A stretch of 64,000 nt of DNA from contig JALHJB010000004.1 of the NCBI GenBank assembly GCA_022839745.1, positions 1 through 64,000 on the forward strand, in the 5' to 3' direction. The notes below the pieces were generated by a model. That model was not told where the DNA came from. It saw nothing but the letters and a program-made list of their open reading frames with translations, and made no database searches. Below are positions 16,507-25,337 of this stretch, piece after piece (the first letter of the stretch is position 1; the number at the start of each line of letters is the position of its first letter). Made by a program: the position numbers and the translations under genes. This stretch comes from Actinomycetes bacterium (lineage in GTDB: Bacteria; Actinomycetota; Coriobacteriia; Anaerosomatales; Anaerosomataceae).

Positions 16507-17226
16507 ATGGACACGGCCCGGGTGGGGTTCTGTACGTCGTGCGGCACGCGTTTCACGGGGGCCGAGACCTTCTGCACCACCTGCGGGGCGCCTCGGGCGG
16601 CAGCATCCGGAGCTCCAGACCCGGCGCCGGTCCCGGTTCGTCTTACTTCTGCTCAGGCTTCCACAGCTCCCGCTTCCACGCTCACCCAGCACGCCGCTCA
16701 CGCGGCGCAGACGTCTCGCCAGGCGTACGGCGCCGTCGCACAGGTCGCGGGAGTCACCGGGATGGCAGCGTCGCTCCCCTGGCAGACGATCGTCGCGGGT
16801 GAGACACCGGACCTGCGCGCGATGTTCTCCCGGCTGGCGGTGCCCGGCGCGCGCACGCTTGTGCAGCGCTCGCTCAAGAGGCCCGGCCTTGCGATGGCGG
16901 TCACCACCGCGCTCGACCTCATCGTCGCCGGCCTCTCCGGCGGCACCAGCGCGCTTGTCGGCGCACTCCCCCGCGTGATCGCCGGAGGCACCACCGCGCT
17001 TCTCTCACTCATCACCGGCTCCAGGGGCGGTGCGCTCCGGAGCGTCACCGGTTTCGTCTCACTCGGCACCGCGCTCGTGCAGGTCGTCTCGCTCGGCATC
17101 ACGCTCATCAGCGGAATCCGCAGTGGAATGCCTGCCCTCTCGATGCTCTCGATGGCTGTTGCCATGGCCTCGGCGCTCACGATGGCCGTCAAGACGGCCT
17201 CGGTGGCCCTGAGGAGGCGGTCATGA
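16507..17226 (+). CDS. Zinc-ribbon membrane protein, partner of the 1424-aa protein
   Basis: 239 aa from ATG 16507 with GAGGAG upstream. The start is a zinc ribbon, CTSCGTRF and CTTCGAPR (about 9-16 and 24-31). A Pro/Ala/Ser/Thr-rich linker follows (about 32-70), then a region with long hydrophobic Gly/Ala/Ser stretches (about 120-235), probably several membrane helices. It overlaps the next gene by 4 nt, so the two are translationally coupled. No known family is recognised. The zinc ribbon plus hydrophobic C-terminus suggests a cytoplasmic sensor or scaffold anchored in the membrane. Confidence 0.78.
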   Translation: MDTARVGFCTSCGTRFTGAETFCTTCGAPRAAASGAPDPAPVPVRLTSAQASTAPASTLTQHAAHAAQTSRQAYGAVAQVAGVTGMAASLPWQTIVAGETPDLRAMFSRLAVPGARTLVQRSLKRPGLAMAVTTALDLIVAGLSGGTSALVGALPRVIAGGTTALLSLITGSRGGALRSVTGFVSLGTALVQVVSLGITLISGIRSGMPALSMLSMAVAMASALTMAVKTASVALRRRS

Positions 17227-20200
17227 TGGGCGCCCTAGCACGCCGGCGGGACCGCATCCGCCGCACAGCCGCCTGGCTGGCACTCGCATCGATCGCGGCA
17301 CTTCTGGCCTTGCCGGCGGTCGCCTTCGCCGAAAGCCTGCTCGTCTCCGACTACAAGGTGCCGAAGGAAGCGGCTCCCGGCGACGACCAGAGCGACGGTT
17401 GGTACATCACCGATGAGAACGTCCTCGGCGAACCGATCTTCACCGCAGGAGCCTTGCGAGGCGCGGACGGGTCCAACGGCCTGGACTGGTCGGGATCCAT
17501 GGAGGTCGACGCGCGGGTCGTCGGCCGTGGCTACCGCGCCGACGAGTACTTCACGCCGTTCACCTCGTTCGAGGACTTCGCGACGCGATCGTCGCAGATC
17601 ACCCTCACAGAAGACTACCTGTTCCGAGCCCTGGACGATCCCTCCGTGCGTAGCTGGTCCGGCGCCCAGAGGACCACGCTCGGCGGCCTTGAGGCGTACG
17701 TGAACCGCGCATCCGTCCGTCTCGAATACCAGGACGGCGTGGGTGACGCCGAATACGGCGAGACCTGGGTCTACTGGATTCCTGCAGGGGATGACAGCGG
17801 GATCCTCGTGCGGGCGCACGCCTCGGTGTGGTGGTCGGAGTCAGACATGACCGCTGGAGAACACTATGGCTCCGAGCTCGATCCGCTGGTCGCCGAGGTG
17901 GAGGGCGTGCTCGCCTCGCTCCGGTTCCATCCGCTGGACGGGACGGCTGCGGGCGCAGGTGTTCCGGCAACAGGCGGTAGCACCTCCCCGTGGCGGACGG
18001 TCGCGGGTGGCGTGGCGGCGGTCGCGGCAGCTGCGGTCGCACTGGCAGGAGTCATGGCGAGCTCCCGCGCCAAGGCCGGCACCGAGGAGCCCCCGCCCGA
18101 CCAGCCGGTGGGCTACATACTCCAGCTCTCCGGCCGCTCGATCCAGGTGAGCGCCGAGCACTCGGCGACCTTCACCGTGCAGGTGTTCAGAGTGCTCGCC
18201 AACGGCACGTACCAGCCCGCCACTGATGCCGCCATCGTGCTCCATCCACCTGCGGGCGTGAGCGTGCAGCCGCAGACCGCCTACGGCGCACTGCGCACCG
18301 TCGTGTGGCAGACGGGTTCGATCGCAGCGGGCTCGGCCATCACCGTGGAGGCACAGTCGGCACTCGGCATGACCACCGCGTCGATAGGCGTGGCCGCTGC
18401 CGGTGAGAGCCGCATCGTCACGCGCATCGAGCCCGCGGACACGCTCGCACTCCGCACACAGGGCGAGCACTCGATCACGCTTGTGGCGGCCGTCGAGCTT
18501 CTTGGCGCGGATGCGACCGACCCTGCCCTCGATCCCGCCTCGGTACGCGCCACGATCGCGTTCGCTGAGGACTCCGAGTGGCTCGAGGTTTCAGAGGCCG
18601 TGGACTACGAGGACGGCCGCGCCATCACCGTGATGGCATCGCAGCCCGATCCCACGAGCCCCGTGCAGCCGCCTGAGAGCGCGACGATCCGTGTGACGGC
18701 GCAGCTCGGCGAGAGACCGCTCACCGAGCTCGTGGCGATCCCACTTGCCGGCCTGCCCGAGATGGAGGCCAAGCCCGACGAGGTCTCGTTCGGCGCCGAG
18801 TCGGGCGCGGTCGCCGAGGTCGCCATCACGATCAAGAACGCCGGCGACACACCGTGGCGGTTCGACACCGTGTGGCGCGAGGGCTCGCGCGCGATCGCGA
18901 CGCCGTCGATCGAGCCGACCGGCCCCTCGGCGGCCACGCTCACGCTGACCGAGGACGGAGGCGAGAACCTCGACCCCACACGGCCACAGACCGCCTCCAC
19001 CCTCGTAGTTGTGGCGACCGCCGACGGATACGACGAGCTGCGTCGGCACGTGAACGTGATCGTCACCCAGGAGGGTCTCTTCATCGACCGCACGAATGTG
19101 GACCCCTCCACCGGCGCCTTCGCACTCGCCGCTGATGGCTCGGCGCGCACAACCGCGATCGACCTGCGCGTCTTTGTGCGCGACCCCGCCACCGGGGAGA
19201 TCGGCCCGGACATCGGCCTCGCGCAGCAGGCCACACTCGAGGTCGGCGGCCAGGAAGCCACGAGCGGGCACGCAGGCCTGCGCGCGGCGGGCCTCACGGT
19301 CGAACCGGCGGGCGTGAGGCAGCTCAACATCCCGAGCGCCACCTTCAACGTGTCGCTCGAACGCAAGCTCCCTACCGCGGGCGAGCCGGTCCCAGCAGCG
19401 CTGCTCGCGAGCGTGCCCGGACATGACACCGACCGCTTCTCGGCCCTCGTGCCGATGCGTCTGCTCGGCGTGGACATGGAGCCGTACTCGGACGCATGGG
19501 AGACCGAGCGCGACAACTGCCTCGACATCATCCGGAACTACGTTCCCTTCGAGCACCAGGACCGCCTCTATGCGCTCGTGGCCGAGCGTTCGCGCACGAT
19601 GGGCGCCGAGGGCCTCTTCCATATGCGCAAGATGATCTGGAACTTCGCCTACGACCAGCTCATGAAGGAGAAGCACGAGCACCTCGATGCGGCCTGGTGG
19701 TACCAGTTGATCGAGGACACGCTCGACTGGGTCTCCTGGTGCGGCGATATCGCGCTGGGCGTCATCAGCGGGACGGCCGTGGGCACCGTAGGGACGATCG
19801 CACTCAGCATGCTCAAACCGCTGCTCGTCTCGGCGATGGAGGTGTGGCTCGCCGGCGGCTCGCTCGACGACTGGCTGATGGCGCAGACCTCCACGCTCAC
19901 CGGCGTGCTCGAGGGCTCGCTCACCGACCCCGACTTCCTCACCAAGCTCTCGGGCGAGAAGAAGGCCATCGCGTGGGCGCTTTTCATCGCGTACTACTTC
20001 GCCAAGGAGCTCTACAACGACCCGAACCTCTCGGTGACCAACGCTGCCAAGAATGTGACACGGCAGCTCCGCGACGAGGGCCTCGTGCGCTTCCTGCAGA
20101 TGATCGCCACCAGGAAGGGATTCAAGCCGAAGGTCGGCGGCCCCGACGCCGACGCGCCCAGAACGGCAGACGGGGATGCCGGCACGCCGAAGACAACGCC

Positions 20201-21497
20201 CGATGCGGGCGCCCCAAAGACCGTGGCCCCGGAGACCCCACGGACACAGACTCCTGCGGCGACTCCCGACGCTCCACGGGCGAAGACGCCTGCCGCACGG
20301 CCAACCACAGCGACGCCAGACGCCCCGAGCGCGAAACCCGCGGGCGGCGACGCCGATGTCGCGGCCCGGCCGAAGTCAGCCGCTCCGGAGGGCGACGGGG
20401 CGCCCGCGAAGCCGAAACCGGACGCCGAGCCCACTCCGCGTGACACCGACGCGCCAGAACCGGCGAAGAAGCCCGCGGATGCGGACGCCAAACCGGAGCA
20501 GAAGCCGGCGGAGAAGCCCGTCGAGAAGGCGACCGAACCCGATACCGACCCGCGTGCCAGCGATCCCGACCCGGCCAAGCGCGCGAAGATCATCTCGGAG
20601 GACATCGCCGCGAAGACGGCGGGCGGCAAGCCGCTCGACGTGCCTACGGTCGAGCGCATCATGCGCGACCCCGACGCGATGCGGAACCTCCGGAAATCCG
20701 ACCCCGAGGGCTGGCGCAAGTTCAACGAGACGCGGCAGAAGGTCTACAAGGCGCACGACGCCGAGCTCCGGGAGTGGGCCAAGAAGAACCTGCCCGAGGG
20801 AGCCGACCATGAGATCGCGGTCCACACCGTGGGGCATGTCGACGGCATAGACCGGGACTACCGCCTCGGCTACTTCAAGAAGGACCCGAGCGGACACCAC
20901 CGCTTCATCGAGATCCCGCGCGAAAAGTGGGCGCCCGAGTCCCAGCGGATCTTCGCGGAGAAGACCGGCGGCCCGACCGACCCGCAAGGCGCCGCGGACT
21001 GGGCCCGGGACCGCCAGCAGCTCGCCACCGACTACAGCCACGCGGAGGCGAGCGTCGACATGGCGGACCAGGCCACCGTCTACGACCCGGCCACGGGGAA
21101 GTGGGAACAGACGAGGGTCACCCCGAACGACAAGCTCGTGCGCGACGGCCGCTCGACGTTCTTGGACCCCGAGGGCTACGGCAAGACGTACGAGACGAAG
21201 GTCGCCGGCTCGTACAACGCGGGCCACCACGTCGATGCGTACCACCAGGCGAGCAAGGCGGTCGAAGCGCTCGAATGCTCGCGCGGTGGATACGACGCGC
21301 AGGGCTATAAGCTCCCGGACGTGCCGCCCAAAGTCGCGGAGGGCATGCAGGTCATCAAGGACGTTGAAGCGGGACGGATCACGCCAGCCGAGGCCGAGGC
21401 ACGCCTCAAGGCCGCGGACTACAGCGGCGGCCTGCCGGACTTCATGGAGAAGATCTCGGGCCAGTTCACAGGCTTCAAATGGGCGCGAAAGCAGTAG
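17223..21497 (+). CDS. Giant secreted or anchored multidomain protein (1424 aa), candidate polymorphic-type effector
   Basis: Order of parts: signal-like N-terminus (LALASIAALLALPAVAFA, about 18-36); beta-rich domain (38-245); transmembrane segment (about 259-280, GGVAAVAAAAVALAGVM); several Ig-like repeats (about 290-750); a helical part with a hydrophobic stretch (about 790-960, including WYQLIEDTLDWVSWCGDIAL); a low-complexity Pro/Ala/Lys/Asp linker (about 972-1119); and a compact charged C-terminal domain (1120-1424) with His-rich segments (GHVDGIDRDYRLGYF, GSYNAGHHVDAYHQASKAVE). Long modular body, linker and distinct tip recall polymorphic toxins, but the tip is not recognised. It is coupled to the zinc-ribbon gene and ends head-on against vapC with no immunity gene of its own visible. 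Confidence 0.7.
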   Translation: MMGALARRRDRIRRTAAWLALASIAALLALPAVAFAESLLVSDYKVPKEAAPGDDQSDGWYITDENVLGEPIFTAGALRGADGSNGLDWSGSMEVDARVVGRGYRADEYFTPFTSFEDFATRSSQITLTEDYLFRALDDPSVRSWSGAQRTTLGGLEAYVNRASVRLEYQDGVGDAEYGETWVYWIPAGDDSGILVRAHASVWWSESDMTAGEHYGSELDPLVAEVEGVLASLRFHPLDGTAAGAGVPATGGSTSPWRTVAGGVAAVAAAAVALAGVMASSRAKAGTEEPPPDQPVGYILQLSGRSIQVSAEHSATFTVQVFRVLANGTYQPATDAAIVLHPPAGVSVQPQTAYGALRTVVWQTGSIAAGSAITVEAQSALGMTTASIGVAAAGESRIVTRIEPADTLALRTQGEHSITLVAAVELLGADATDPALDPASVRATIAFAEDSEWLEVSEAVDYEDGRAITVMASQPDPTSPVQPPESATIRVTAQLGERPLTELVAIPLAGLPEMEAKPDEVSFGAESGAVAEVAITIKNAGDTPWRFDTVWREGSRAIATPSIEPTGPSAATLTLTEDGGENLDPTRPQTASTLVVVATADGYDELRRHVNVIVTQEGLFIDRTNVDPSTGAFALAADGSARTTAIDLRVFVRDPATGEIGPDIGLAQQATLEVGGQEATSGHAGLRAAGLTVEPAGVRQLNIPSATFNVSLERKLPTAGEPVPAALLASVPGHDTDRFSALVPMRLLGVDMEPYSDAWETERDNCLDIIRNYVPFEHQDRLYALVAERSRTMGAEGLFHMRKMIWNFAYDQLMKEKHEHLDAAWWYQLIEDTLDWVSWCGDIALGVISGTAVGTVGTIALSMLKPLLVSAMEVWLAGGSLDDWLMAQTSTLTGVLEGSLTDPDFLTKLSGEKKAIAWALFIAYYFAKELYNDPNLSVTNAAKNVTRQLRDEGLVRFLQMIATRKGFKPKVGGPDADAPRTADGDAGTPKTTPDAGAPKTVAPETPRTQTPAATPDAPRAKTPAARPTTATPDAPSAKPAGGDADVAARPKSAAPEGDGAPAKPKPDAEPTPRDTDAPEPAKKPADADAKPEQKPAEKPVEKATEPDTDPRASDPDPAKRAKIISEDIAAKTAGGKPLDVPTVERIMRDPDAMRNLRKSDPEGWRKFNETRQKVYKAHDAELREWAKKNLPEGADHEIAVHTVGHVDGIDRDYRLGYFKKDPSGHHRFIEIPREKWAPESQRIFAEKTGGPTDPQGAADWARDRQQLATDYSHAEASVDMADQATVYDPATGKWEQTRVTPNDKLVRDGRSTFLDPEGYGKTYETKVAGSYNAGHHVDAYHQASKAVEALECSRGGYDAQGYKLPDVPPKVAEGMQVIKDVEAGRITPAEAEARLKAADYSGGLPDFMEKISGQFTGFKWARKQ

Positions 21498-21947
21498 CTA
21501 CGCCACAAGCACGGCATCGAGGTCGAACCCGTCCGTAAAGGGGTTCTCGAAGCGCACGCCCTCGATGACCGCGCCGTCAGCGAAGTCCTCGGAGAGGACC
21601 AGCGGGATGTGGTTCACGCGCGCGACCGCCCAGATCTGCGCGTCGTAGTAGGGCATCTGGTAGCGGACGGTTGCTCGGAGCGCCTCGAGGACGACCTGCA
21701 GCGATGTGTCGTACACGGGAAAGGCCTTGGCCCAGCGTTCGGTGGCCATGACAGCCTCATCAGGACCCTGCATACGCCTGAAGCGACGGCTCACAACGGA
21801 TTGATGCTCGCCCAGCACTTGAGCGCACACCGCGCCTGTCCTGCTCGCCTGCATCAGCCGTAGGATCGCCTGCGCGCGCCGCTGCTTGTCCGCTTCGTCA
21901 ATGTCCAGTGTGTAGACGAGCACGTTGGTGTCAATCAGTGCGACCAC
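21498..21947 (-). CDS. vapC: VapC-type PIN-domain toxin
   Basis: 149 aa from GTG 21947, overlapping the antitoxin stop. The PIN start VALIDTNVLVYTLD contains the first conserved Asp, and a later Asp lies in PYYDAQIWAVA; LVLSEDFADGAVIEGV fits the family's C-terminal acidic cluster. PIN toxins are Mg-dependent ribonucleases, often cutting tRNA or rRNA. The gene ends directly against the stop of the 1424-aa gene on the other strand. Confidence 0.88.
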   Translation of the reverse strand: MVALIDTNVLVYTLDIDEADKQRRAQAILRLMQASRTGAVCAQVLGEHQSVVSRRFRRMQGPDEAVMATERWAKAFPVYDTSLQVVLEALRATVRYQMPYYDAQIWAVARVNHIPLVLSEDFADGAVIEGVRFENPFTDGFDLDAVLVA

Positions 21948-22200
21948 GCTCGTGCAGCTCCTCCCGGGTCCACGTGCGTCCGCCGCTACCCCATCCCTCG
22001 CGATCGGCGCGCCGCCACAGATCCTCGATCGCCTCCCACGCCGCCTTTCGCTGCGCCTGCTCTTCGGCATCCTTGAGCAGCGCGTCGATCGCCTCACGGA
22101 TCAGCGCGGACTGCGAGACGCCGAGTGCCTTGGCGTGCGCTTCCAGCGCGCGCTCCTGCTCGGGTTCGATGACGATCTGCTTGCGTACCATGCGCGCCAT
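21931..22200 (-). CDS. vapB: RHH-type antitoxin paired with VapC
   Basis: 89 aa; ATG 22200 or ATG 22191. The N-terminal ribbon-helix-helix reads VRKQIVIEPEQERALEAH then LGVSQSALIREAIDALL, typical of CopG/VapB-like antitoxins. The C-terminal tail (about 60-89) would bind the PIN toxin. It overlaps vapC by 17 nt. An AT-rich stretch with TTGTGT and GATATC-like boxes upstream (about 22245-22275) may be the promoter. Confidence 0.85.
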   Translation of the reverse strand: MARMVRKQIVIEPEQERALEAHAKALGVSQSALIREAIDALLKDAEEQAQRKAAWEAIEDLWRRADREGWGSGGRTWTREELHERGRTD

Positions 22201-22339
22201 TGTGCGCCACCCGCCTTACCCGGAGCTCACCAGGGCCCAAACGCCGATATCATCATACACATCATGTTACACAACTCTACGACCTGAGGATACCAAGGCA
22301 TGCGCACATAAGGGAGCACCGGCAGCAGCGCGCCGGAGC

Positions 22340-23368
22340 CTACACGACGCGGAGCGTACCCGCTTCGCCTTCGACCATGCGGCCGACTACGGCAGCGCTC
22401 TCGCCACGGGCCGCGAGCGCAACCACCAGGGCGTCGACCTTGCGGGGCGGCACCGCCATCAGCAGGCCGCCGCTCGTCTGCGGGTCGGCCAGGATGCCCT
22501 TCCAGGTGAAGCCCGCCGGCCCCCAGTTCACGAACGGGTCCAGGAACGAGACCACGTCGGCGGTTCGCCCCGGCCGCACACCCACCTCGGCGTACTCGAC
22601 GACCTTTGGCCACACCGGCACCTGTGCGAGTTCGATCTCACACGCGCAGCCGCTCCCGAGCGCCATCTCGCGGACATGGCCGGCCAGACCGAAGCCGGTG
22701 ATGTCGGTCGCCGCGCACACGCCGATCTCGAGCATCGCTTCGGCGGCGTCGCGGTTGAGGTGTGCCATTGACTCGATCACCTCACGCTGGCTCTCCTCGG
22801 TCTCGAGCCCTTGCTTGATGGCGGTGTTCAGGATGCCCACACCGATGCGCTTGGTAAGCACGAGCAGGTCGCCCGGCTTCGCGCCGACGTTGCGCACCAC
22901 CTTGTCCGGATCGCATACGCCCATAACCGAGAGCCCGTACTTGGGCTCCTTGTCGTCGATGGTGTGCCCGCCGACGATGATCGCCCCGGCCTCGCGCACC
23001 TTGTCGGCCCCGCCGCGCAGCACCTCGGCGGTCACCTCAGCCGGAAGCGAGCAGGGCATCGCCAGCAGGTTCATCGCGGTGAGCGGCCGGCCGCCCATCG
23101 CGTAGATGTCCGAGAGCGAGTTGGCGGCCGTGATGCGACCGAAGTCGTACGGGTCGTCCACCATCGGCGTGAAGAAGTCGACCGTGAGCAGCACAGCCTG
23201 ATCGCCGAGGCGGTACACAGCAGCATCGTCTGAGGTGTCGAAGCCGACGAGCAGATCGTGCGACTCCCCCGGATGCATCTTCTCGAGTACAGCAGCGAGG
23301 TCACCCGGACCCCACTTGGCGGCTCAACCCGCCTTGGACGACATCTGAGTGAGGTGGACCTGCTCCAC
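22340..23368 (-). CDS. selD: Selenide,water dikinase SelD, itself a selenoprotein
   Basis: 342 aa from GTG 23368 (GGGAG upstream), with in-frame TGA at codon 15 (23326-23324) read as Sec. The N-terminus is then HLTQMSSKAG-U-AAKWGPGDL, exactly the SelD catalytic motif with Sec/Cys followed by the essential Lys. Conventional gene callers would start at ATG 23278 and lose the active site. The rest is standard: DDAAVYRLGD, LLTVDFFTPMVDDPYDFGRI, GGHTIDDKEPKYGLSVMG, DITGFGLAGH. The enzyme makes selenophosphate for SelA. selA, selB and tRNA-Sec lie 6-10 kb away. Confidence 0.96.
23297..23326 (-). promoter_or_regulatory. Sec UGA codon and candidate SECIS hairpin in selD
   Basis: UGA at 23326-23324 is followed 10 nt later by GGGGTC-CGGGT-GACCTC (23313-23297), a 6-bp stem with one G-U pair. 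Bacterial SECIS hairpins lie just downstream of the UGA inside the coding region. This stem is short, so SelB recognition is inferred mainly from the protein alignment. Confidence 0.65.
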
Positions 23369-23460
23369 GATGACTCCCTACTATCGCTGACATGCATCAT
23401 CAGGATAACCGATTGTGATACTCGGCCACACGGGTACTCGGGAAACCACCCCGACGATCG

Positions 23461-23943
23461 TCACTCGGCGCGGCGGAACACCAGCAGTTGTGCGCCATCG
23501 GGATCGAGCAGCGTGAGGGTATCGCCGTCGTAGACGTACGCGGTCGCCGCACTGAGCGCTTCGAAGTACGCATCCTCGACCGCCATCGCCTCATCCGAGC
23601 CCGCCATGAGCGTCCGCGCCACCTCGCCCACCTTGAAGACGGTGCCCCCGGCGCTGTACTCCCCGCCGTAGCTGTTCACCGGGGCCTGTCCGCCGATCTC
23701 GTCGTCAGTGAACGCGGCGGTGACGGTAAGACCCTCGATCTCCAGGCCGCTCTCCGGCATCGCGGTGAGGACCCACAAGGTTCCGCCGAGCTGATTGCTG
23801 CTACCGAGCCACCAGGCCACCGCGGCCGTGATGACCACGACCATCGCAAGCGCGATGGCGAGGCCCCACTGGAAGCCGTGGCTACCCTCCTTGAACGTGT
23901 GCGGCGTGCGGGTGGGGTCGGTTGGTGTCTCGGGTGTGGTCAT
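23461..23943 (-). CDS. META/HslJ-domain protein with one membrane anchor
   Basis: 160 aa from ATG 23943. A short cytoplasmic start is followed by a transmembrane helix (GLAIALAMVVVITAAVAWWLG, about 27-47) and a META/HslJ-type domain: GTLWVLTAM, TVTAAFTDDEIGGQAPVNSY, EVARTLMAGSDEAMAVEDAYFEAL and LTLLDPDGAQLLVF. The domain is known from HslJ, linked to heat or novobiocin tolerance. It should face outside the membrane. It lies downstream of the EAL-domain gene in the same direction, 20 nt away. Confidence 0.82.
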   Translation of the reverse strand: MTTPETPTDPTRTPHTFKEGSHGFQWGLAIALAMVVVITAAVAWWLGSSNQLGGTLWVLTAMPESGLEIEGLTVTAAFTDDEIGGQAPVNSYGGEYSAGGTVFKVGEVARTLMAGSDEAMAVEDAYFEALSAATAYVYDGDTLTLLDPDGAQLLVFRRAE

Positions 23944-23963
23944 GGTCGTCCTCGGGTGTCTTT

Positions 23964-25319
23964 CTACAGTGCGGGGGTCACATCGGCATCGGCCGGGAAC
24001 GGCGTCTGCGGCGCGCAGAACAGGTAGCCCTGCCCGTATTCGACACCGGCCTCGCGTAGCACGTACAGCTGCTCGGCGCGCTCGATCCCCTCGGCGATCA
24101 GCTTCACGCCCGTGCGCTCGGCGAAGGTGACGAACGTGGCCACCAGCGCGCGCCGCACGTCGTCGGTGTCGATATCGCGCACCAGCGACATGTCGATCTT
24201 GAGCCACTCGGGGTGGACCTCGGCAATGCACTGCATGGATCCATAGCCGGCGCCGCCATCGTCGATTGCGATCCTGAAGCCGAGCGCGCGCAGGTACTCA
24301 AGCGTGGCGCGGAACGCCACGAAGTCCTCCACGGCCGTACGCTCGGTGATCTCGAGCACGATCTGCGAGGGAGCCATGTTCGACTCGGCCACCACGCTGC
24401 TGAGCATGATGTCGCGCAGTTCAGGGTCGGCCACGGCCTCGGGCTCGATGTTCACGAACAGCAGGCGGCCTTCGGGAAGCGTGGCGGCTGACTCGAACGC
24501 CCGGTGGCGGCAGAGCCGCTCGAGCCGCACCACGAGGTCGCTGTCGTACGCGACCTTGAAGAGCTTGTCGGGCCGCTCGAACTCGCTGGCCTCGGGGCCA
24601 CGGGACAGTGCCTCGTACCCGATGATGCTCAGATCGCTGAGCCGGTAGATAGGCTGTACCAGCGTCCGCACATCGCCAGCCTGGATGATCTGCTCGAGGC
24701 GGCGCTTACGGCACTCTCCATCGCTGCACTCCCGCAGGTCGGAGTCGGCGAGCGCGGCCTCGAGCGCCATGTGCACCAACCGCTCGAGGCGCACGTTGTC
24801 GTCGCGCAGCATGGTCGCCGCACCCACGTAGCAGCCGAACTTGGGGAAGATCGACGGGTCGAGCACGCTGGCGAGGTCCTCGCGAACGAGGCTCTCGATA
24901 CGGCGAGCGAGCGCGTCAAGCGCGTCGCGCTGCATGCCATCTGTGGTACGCGGCGGCGAGAGCAGCACGACCAGGGAGTTGCCTGAGATCATAAGCTCGG
25001 CCACGATGTCGGTGTCCCGGAGCTCGAAGCCGGTGATGCGCTCGAGCGAGGCGGCCACCTCGCGCATCACCTCGTCGAAGATCTCCCACCCGTAGATCTC
25101 CTCGATACGCGAGTACTTCATCACGTTCAGGCACAGGAGTGAGACCTCACCACGCTCCTCCAGGAGCGACTCGATCCGCGGGAAGAGCAGCGGGGCGGTC
25201 GGCAGCCCCGTGACCGGGTCGAACAGCACGCGCTTCAGATGCGGATGCTTCGCCAGCAGATCGTGGAACTCGAGCCACGGCTCGAGCAGGAACGAACAGC
25301 TCTTGTGCACGTCGGTCAT
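23964..25319 (-). CDS. c-di-GMP phosphodiesterase-like protein: degenerate GGDEF plus EAL
   Basis: 451 aa, no sensor or membrane domain. The first half (about 35-205) is GGDEF-like (DPVTGLPTAPLLF), but the signature is replaced by ISGNS, so cyclase activity is unlikely. The second half (about 210-451) is an EAL domain with YEALSRG, EITER, DDGGAGYGSM, LKIDMSLVRDI and AEGIE, keeping the metal-binding and catalytic residues I can check. It probably hydrolyses c-di-GMP, with the GGDEF part perhaps sensing GTP. It lies 18 nt downstream of the glycosidase gene. Confidence 0.88.
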   Translation of the reverse strand: MTDVHKSCSFLLEPWLEFHDLLAKHPHLKRVLFDPVTGLPTAPLLFPRIESLLEERGEVSLLCLNVMKYSRIEEIYGWEIFDEVMREVAASLERITGFELRDTDIVAELMISGNSLVVLLSPPRTTDGMQRDALDALARRIESLVREDLASVLDPSIFPKFGCYVGAATMLRDDNVRLERLVHMALEAALADSDLRECSDGECRKRRLEQIIQAGDVRTLVQPIYRLSDLSIIGYEALSRGPEASEFERPDKLFKVAYDSDLVVRLERLCRHRAFESAATLPEGRLLFVNIEPEAVADPELRDIMLSSVVAESNMAPSQIVLEITERTAVEDFVAFRATLEYLRALGFRIAIDDGGAGYGSMQCIAEVHPEWLKIDMSLVRDIDTDDVRRALVATFVTFAERTGVKLIAEGIERAEQLYVLREAGVEYGQGYLFCAPQTPFPADADVTPAL

Positions 25320-25337
25320 ATACCCCCTGGCCCCCTC

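Noticed and set aside
23324..23326. selD as an N-terminally truncated pseudogene starting at ATG 23278
   Set aside because: Reading TGA as Sec restores the full catalytic motif and a GTG start with a good ribosome-binding site.
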